Assembly (NCBI RefSeq): GCF_039544105.1
Contig: NZ_BAABLA010000024.1
Strand: one strand, 5' to 3'
Origin: Haloechinothrix_A salitolerans
GTDB lineage: Bacteria > Actinomycetota > Actinomycetes > Mycobacteriales > Pseudonocardiaceae
Length of the DNA stretch: 64,000 bases
Position 1 is the stretch's first letter; every line of letters begins with the position of its first letter. The position numbers and the translations under genes are program-made. A model generated the notes under the pieces. The model was not told where the DNA came from. It searched no databases and worked only from the letters and a program-made list of their open reading frames with translations. This document shows positions 60,403 through 64,000 of the stretch, piece after piece.

Positions 60403-61533
60403 ATGACACAGGGGAACGCACACAACGCGGATGACGGTTTCCGGCCCGGCCTTGAGGGCGTTGTCGCCTTCCGCACCGAGATCGCGGAACCGGACAGAGA
60501 CGGCGGCGCGCTCCGCTATCGCGGTGTCGACATCGAGGACCTCGCGGGCAAAGTGACGTTCGGAGATGTCTGGGCGTTGCTCGTCGACGGCACGTTCGGC
60601 CAGGGACTGCCGCCCGCCGAGCCGTTCCCGATCCCGGTGCATTCCGGTGACGTCCGGGTCGACGTCCAGGCCGCCCTGGCGATGCTCGCCCCGATCTGGG
60701 GCTACGAGCCGCTGCTCGACATCACCGATGAGCAGGCACGGGACCAGCTCGCGAGGGCGTCCGTGATGGCGCTGTCCTACGTCGCCCAGTCGGCGCGCGG
60801 TATCGGACGTCCCGCCGTGCCGCAGTCCCGGGTGGACGAGTGCGACACCGTCACCGAGCGGTTTATGACCCGCTGGCGCGGCGAGCCGGACCCCGCGCAC
60901 GTCAAGGCGATCGACGCCTACTGGGCTTCCGCCGCCGAACACGGCATGAACGCGTCGACGTTCACCGCCCGTGTCATCGCATCGACCGGCGCCGATGTGG
61001 CGGCCTCGCTGTCCGGGGCGATCGGCGCGATGTCCGGGCCGTTGCATGGCGGCGCGCCGGCGCGGGTGCTGCCGATGGTGTCCGAGGTGGAGTCGGTCGG
61101 CGACGCTCGCAAGGTGGTGCGCGACATTCTGGACCGCAAGGACCGGCTGATGGGCTTCGGGCACCGCGTGTACCGGGCGGAAGACCCGCGCGCCAGGGTG
61201 TTGCGCCGTACCGCGAAGGAACTCGGCGCGCCCCGGTACGAGGCTGCCGCGGCGCTGGAGCAAGCGGCGCTCGCGGAGCTGCGGGAGCGCAGGCCGGATC
61301 GTGCGATCGAGACGAACGTCGAGTTCTGGGCCGCGGTGATCCTGGACTTCGCCGAGGTACCGCCGCACATGATGCCCGCGATGTTCACCTGCGCCAGGAC
61401 GGCGGGCTGGTGCGCGCACATCCTGGAGCAGAAGCGCACTGGACGTCTGGTGCGGCCGTCGGCCGTCTACGTCGGGCCCGAGCCCCGGCGCCCCGAGGAC
61501 GTCGAAGGCTGGGACACGGTCCAGACCCTCTGA
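60403..61533 (+). CDS. citA: Citrate synthase 2 (CitA type)
   Basis: Condenses oxaloacetate and acetyl-CoA. The 376-aa protein has the two catalytic histidine regions 'GPLHGGAPARVL' and 'LMGFGHRVYRAEDPRAR'. The third catalytic position, normally Asp in 'NVDF', is Glu here ('ETNVEFWAAVIL'), as I recall for mycobacterial CitA. The ATG at 60403 has GGAG 5 nt upstream; an in-frame GTG at 60358 lacks one. It is one of two citrate synthases in the window and could supply citrate to the siderophore pathway, which lacks SbnG. Confidence 0.92.
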   Translation: MTQGNAHNADDGFRPGLEGVVAFRTEIAEPDRDGGALRYRGVDIEDLAGKVTFGDVWALLVDGTFGQGLPPAEPFPIPVHSGDVRVDVQAALAMLAPIWGYEPLLDITDEQARDQLARASVMALSYVAQSARGIGRPAVPQSRVDECDTVTERFMTRWRGEPDPAHVKAIDAYWASAAEHGMNASTFTARVIASTGADVAASLSGAIGAMSGPLHGGAPARVLPMVSEVESVGDARKVVRDILDRKDRLMGFGHRVYRAEDPRARVLRRTAKELGAPRYEAAAALEQAALAELRERRPDRAIETNVEFWAAVILDFAEVPPHMMPAMFTCARTAGWCAHILEQKRTGRLVRPSAVYVGPEPRRPEDVEGWDTVQTL

Positions 61534-61551
61534 GCGCGAGTCCCACGTCCC

Positions 61552-62697
61552 TCACGCCGTGCGCAGCTCCCGCGCGATGACCATCCGCTGGATCTGGTTC
61601 GTGCCCTCGAAGATCTGCGGCACCTTCGCCTCGCGCATGTAGCGCTCGACCGGGAAGTCGCGCGTGTAGCCAGCGCCGCCGAGGACCTGCACCGCGTCGG
61701 TGGTCACCTTCATCGCAGCGTCGGTCGCCACCAGCTTCGCGATGGACGCCTGCCGCGCGAACGGCACCCCGCGGTCCTTGCGGCGCGCGGCCTCCAGGTA
61801 CGTCGCGCGGGACGACTCCACGGCCGCCGCCATGTCCGCGAGCAGGAACTCCACGCCTTGGAAGTCGATGATCGACTTGCCGAACTGGGTCCGCTCCTTG
61901 GCGTAGCGGACGGCCTCGTCCAGCGCCGCCTGCGCGAGTCCGACCGCGCACGCGGCGATGCCCAAACGACCCGATGCCAGCGAGTCCAGCGCGATCCGCA
62001 GCCCGACGCCCTCGCCACCGAGCAGCCGGTCGGCGGGCACCCGGGCGTCCGAGAAGATCATCTGCGACGTCGTTGACGCCGTCATGCCCATCTTGCGCTC
62101 CGGCTCGGCAGCGGAGAGACCAGGTGTGGCGGCGTCGACGAGCAGGCAGCTGATGCCCTTGGAACCGTCGGGCGACGTCCGCACCATGGTCGTGTAGAAG
62201 TCGGCCTTGCCGCCGTGGGTGATCCACGCCTTGGTGCCGTTGACGACGTAGTCGTCGCCGTCACGGACCGCGCGTGTGGACAGCGCCGCCGCGTCAGAAC
62301 CGGCGTGTGACTCCGAGAGCGCGTACGCGCCGAGCAGTTCACCGCCGAGCATGTCCGGCAACCAGCGGTCGCGCTGCTCGTCGGTGCCGTAGAACGCCAG
62401 CGCGAAGCACGACATCGTGTGCACGCTCAGCCCGACGCCGACGGACATCCACGCGCTCGCGATCTCCTCAAGCACCTGGAGATAGACCTCGTACGGCACA
62501 TCGCCACCGCCCCAGCGCTCCGCGTACGGCAGCCCTAGCAGGCCGCTCTTGCCGAGCAGATGGAACTGTTCGCGCGGGAAGCGCTCCGCTGCCTCGTACT
62601 CGTCGGCGCGCGGCGCGAGTTCATCGCGCGCTATCTCTCGGGTGAGCGCGAGCAGGTCCTCGGCCTCGGTGGACGGCAGCAGGCGTTCGGCGGGCAT
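61552..62697 (-). CDS. Acyl-CoA dehydrogenase
   Basis: FAD-dependent acyl-CoA dehydrogenase of 381 aa. It has 'ALSESHAGSDAAAL' (FAD/substrate loop), 'YVVNGTKAWITHGGKADF', 'QVLGGAGYTRDFPVERYMREAKVPQIFEGTNQIQR' with the catalytic Glu in IFEGTNQ, and the FAD-binding C-terminus. It is probably an acyl-CoA oxidation enzyme; chain-length preference is unknown. It is divergent from a TetR regulator that most likely represses it. Confidence 0.93.
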   Translation of the reverse strand: MPAERLLPSTEAEDLLALTREIARDELAPRADEYEAAERFPREQFHLLGKSGLLGLPYAERWGGGDVPYEVYLQVLEEIASAWMSVGVGLSVHTMSCFALAFYGTDEQRDRWLPDMLGGELLGAYALSESHAGSDAAALSTRAVRDGDDYVVNGTKAWITHGGKADFYTTMVRTSPDGSKGISCLLVDAATPGLSAAEPERKMGMTASTTSQMIFSDARVPADRLLGGEGVGLRIALDSLASGRLGIAACAVGLAQAALDEAVRYAKERTQFGKSIIDFQGVEFLLADMAAAVESSRATYLEAARRKDRGVPFARQASIAKLVATDAAMKVTTDAVQVLGGAGYTRDFPVERYMREAKVPQIFEGTNQIQRMVIARELRTA

Positions 62698-62712
62698 GAC
62701 ACTCCTTGAATC

Positions 62713-62750
62713 AGTACTGCGAGCTGTACTGTAGAGCGTATCGCAGTACT
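62713..62750. promoter_or_regulatory. TetR-type operator region
   Basis: Arms AGTACTGCGA (62713-62722) and TCGCAGTACT (62741-62750) are perfect inverted repeats. A second repeat, CAGTAC-N8-GTACTG, overlaps the first arm at 62712-62731. They lie in the 70-bp gap between the divergent acyl-CoA dehydrogenase and TetR genes, so they are the likely target of that regulator. Confidence 0.75.
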
Positions 62751-62767
62751 ATCGTACGCTGAAGCTC

Positions 62768-63352
62768 ATGGCAACCGGCGCACACAGACAGCCGACCGCG
62801 CGGCAGCAGGCGCTGCTGGCCGACCTGGAGGAACTGTTCCTCGCTAAGGGTTTCGCCGCGTTCACCCTCGACGACCTCGCCGCGCAACTGAGCTGCTCCA
62901 AGTCGACGCTCTACACACTCGCGGCCAGCAAGGAACAGCTCGCGACGCTCGTGGTGCGGCGATTCTTCAAGGGCGCCGCCCACACGATCGAGCAACGCAT
63001 CGAGGGCGAAACCAACGCCCGAGAGGTCATCGCGACGTACCTGGCTGGCGTGTCCGACCAACTGCACCGGGCGTCGTCGGAGTTCATGCGCGACATCGCG
63101 GAGTTCACGCCCGCCCGCGCGGAGTACGAATCCAACAGCCGGGCGGCGGCGGAGCGCATTTCGTCGTTCATCGACGACGGCGTGCGTGACGGAATGTTCC
63201 GTAACGTCCATGCCACGTTGATCGCGCAATTCGTCGGGGTGCTGATCGAGGCGATCCAAACCGGGGTCGTCGCGGATCGTGCCGGGGTCAGCGACGCCGA
63301 GGCGTACACCGCTTTGGCGGAACTTCTGCTCGATGGTTTGACCCGAGAGTGA
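62768..63352 (+). CDS. TetR-family regulator
   Basis: A 194-aa TetR protein. The DNA-binding region is 'ELFLAKGFAAFTLDDLAAQLSCSKSTLYTLAASKEQLATLVV', which has the TetR helix-turn-helix pattern ending in Tyr-x-x-x-x-x-K-E. The C-terminus is helical and variable, presumably binding an acyl-CoA or fatty acid. It is divergent from, and likely autoregulated together with, the acyl-CoA dehydrogenase gene. Confidence 0.9.
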   Translation: MATGAHRQPTARQQALLADLEELFLAKGFAAFTLDDLAAQLSCSKSTLYTLAASKEQLATLVVRRFFKGAAHTIEQRIEGETNAREVIATYLAGVSDQLHRASSEFMRDIAEFTPARAEYESNSRAAAERISSFIDDGVRDGMFRNVHATLIAQFVGVLIEAIQTGVVADRAGVSDAEAYTALAELLLDGLTRE

Positions 63353-63575
63353 TTTACGCCACCTGGCGATCATCTACCGACTGTGAGAATGTTCCCAACT
63401 CCGCCGTTGGGGGGTAGTCAGGTGCTGCGCGAATGGTGCTCTCTGCACTAGCGTAAGGCGGAATTCATACCCCAACGGGGCGGTGTGCGGTGCGGGTCCT
63501 GGCTGGGGCTGGTTGACCACAGCCGACCGAGCCCAGTCAGGCGCAGCCGTCCCGTGTGACGTGAGAGGGACGTAC

Positions 63576-64000
63576 ATGTCCGACACCGCAGCCACGCCGC
63601 ACACCGGCACCGAGACCGTCGCGCTGCGCTTGCCGAACGGTGAGCATGAGCTGAACGTAGTACCCGCTGTCGAGGGCGCGCCGGGCATCGAGCTCGGCAA
63701 GCTGCTGTCCTCGACCGGATACATCACGTATGACCCCGGTTTCGTCAATACCGGCGCGACGTCGTCAGCGATCACGTATATCGACGGCGATGCGGGGATC
63801 CTCCGCTATCGGGGATACCCGATCGAACAGCTCGCGGAGCACTCGAACTTCATCGAGGTCTCGTACCTGCTGATCTACGGTGAGCTGCCCACGCAGACCC
63901 AGCTCGCCGACTTCACCGAGCGCATCGAGCGCCACACTCTGCTGCACGAGGACCTGAAGCGGTTCTTCGACGGCTTCCCGCGCGACGCGCACCCGATGCC
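63576..64000 (+). CDS. gltA: Citrate synthase GltA, 5' part (gene continues past window)
   Basis: The main (type II) citrate synthase of the TCA cycle. The first 141 residues seen here ('SITYIDGDAGILRYRGYPIEQLAE'-type block, 'FIEVSYLLIYGELPT', 'HTLLHEDLKRFFDGFPRDAHPMP') match GltA2 of actinobacteria. Catalytic residues lie beyond the window. ATG at 63576 has GAGAGGGA 5 nt upstream. It is on the same strand as the TetR gene with a 223-bp gap that should hold its promoter. Confidence 0.95.
   Translation, partial: MSDTAATPHTGTETVALRLPNGEHELNVVPAVEGAPGIELGKLLSSTGYITYDPGFVNTGATSSAITYIDGDAGILRYRGYPIEQLAEHSNFIEVSYLLIYGELPTQTQLADFTERIERHTLLHEDLKRFFDGFPRDAHPM

Noticed and set aside
59413..61419. A 668-codon frame joining pdxH to sequence antisense to citA
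   Set aside because: Only the last 228 codons match PdxH, and a strong ribosome site supports the start at 60099. The upstream part is noise.
63404..63478. Inverted repeat CCGTTGGGG ... CCCCAACGG upstream of gltA
   Set aside because: The arms are only 9 bp and lie 57 nt apart in a GC-rich region. This is too weak to call an operator.

Overview
The window is a high-GC actinobacterial chromosome segment. Gene content and order point to the Pseudonocardiales (Saccharomonospora, Prauserella or Amycolatopsis relatives). Evidence includes groEL2 with two CIRCE operators, a sepH-serC neighbourhood, an Rpf-like resuscitation factor, conservon genes, DtxR/IdeR iron boxes and many GTG starts. From memory of the Mycobacterium tuberculosis gene order, much of the backbone follows Rv0436c-Rv0440 (pssA, psd, moeA, groEL2) and then Rv0861c-Rv0896 (XPB helicase, helicase-associated protein, moaC, mog, moaE, rpfA, moaD, moaA, csp, DUF2771, MFS, DUF3027, DUF2530, MarR, SpoU methylase, sepH, serC, citA, gltA2). 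Accessory islands interrupt this backbone. Genus and species cannot be settled from the sequence alone.

Left part (0-8.8 kb): the first codons of an IS5-like transposase, a moeA-glsB-psd-pssA run on the minus strand, a Ser/Thr kinase, CIRCE-controlled groEL, and small stress genes (PspC, DJ-1/PfpI, DUF72). Two convergent gaps here carry a 21-bp tandem repeat. The same repeat recurs in frame inside two protein genes further right.

8.9-17.5 kb is the most distinctive accessory block. An iron box is followed by six tightly coupled genes equivalent to sbnA, sbnB, three IucA/IucC NIS synthetases and sbnH. This is the enzyme set for a staphyloferrin-B-type carboxylate siderophore built from citrate, 2,3-diaminopropionate and alpha-ketoglutarate. 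The dedicated citrate synthase (sbnG), exporter (sbnD) and precursor regulator/kinase (sbnI) of Staphylococcus are absent. The third NIS gene starts with a 33-bp tandem duplication that contains its own start codon.

17.5-27.3 kb: XPB helicase, an orphan NMT1-type substrate-binding lipoprotein divergent from a conservon (nitrate-sensor kinase, roadblock protein, DUF742) that lacks its GTPase, and a helicase-associated protein. 27.4-36.7 kb: malic enzyme and a near-complete molybdenum block (moaC, a mog-moaE fusion, moaD, moaA, a Mop regulator, modABC). An Rpf/LysM secreted protein sits inside it, with a CRP-like palindrome and a pseudoknot-capable leader. A 500-bp gap upstream of that gene holds a perfect 21-bp hairpin and a 4 x 20-bp minisatellite.

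36.7-50 kb: phosphatase, PhzF and HAD enzymes, an acidic orphan DUF742 protein, a cold-shock protein, DUF2771/MFS, glutaminyl cyclase, a DUF3027 gene coupled to a 997-aa sacsin-like GHKL ATPase, DUF2530, MarR, an orphan iron box in a convergent gap, and NAT. 50-64 kb: sodA, a GCS2 ligase, a SpoU methylase, DUF2537, a three-gene WXG-like unit that includes a 35-aa gene, sepH, serC, a beta-lactamase-fold hydrolase, pdxH, citA, an acyl-CoA dehydrogenase with a divergent TetR regulator, and the 5' part of gltA. No tRNA, rRNA or CRISPR was recognised.
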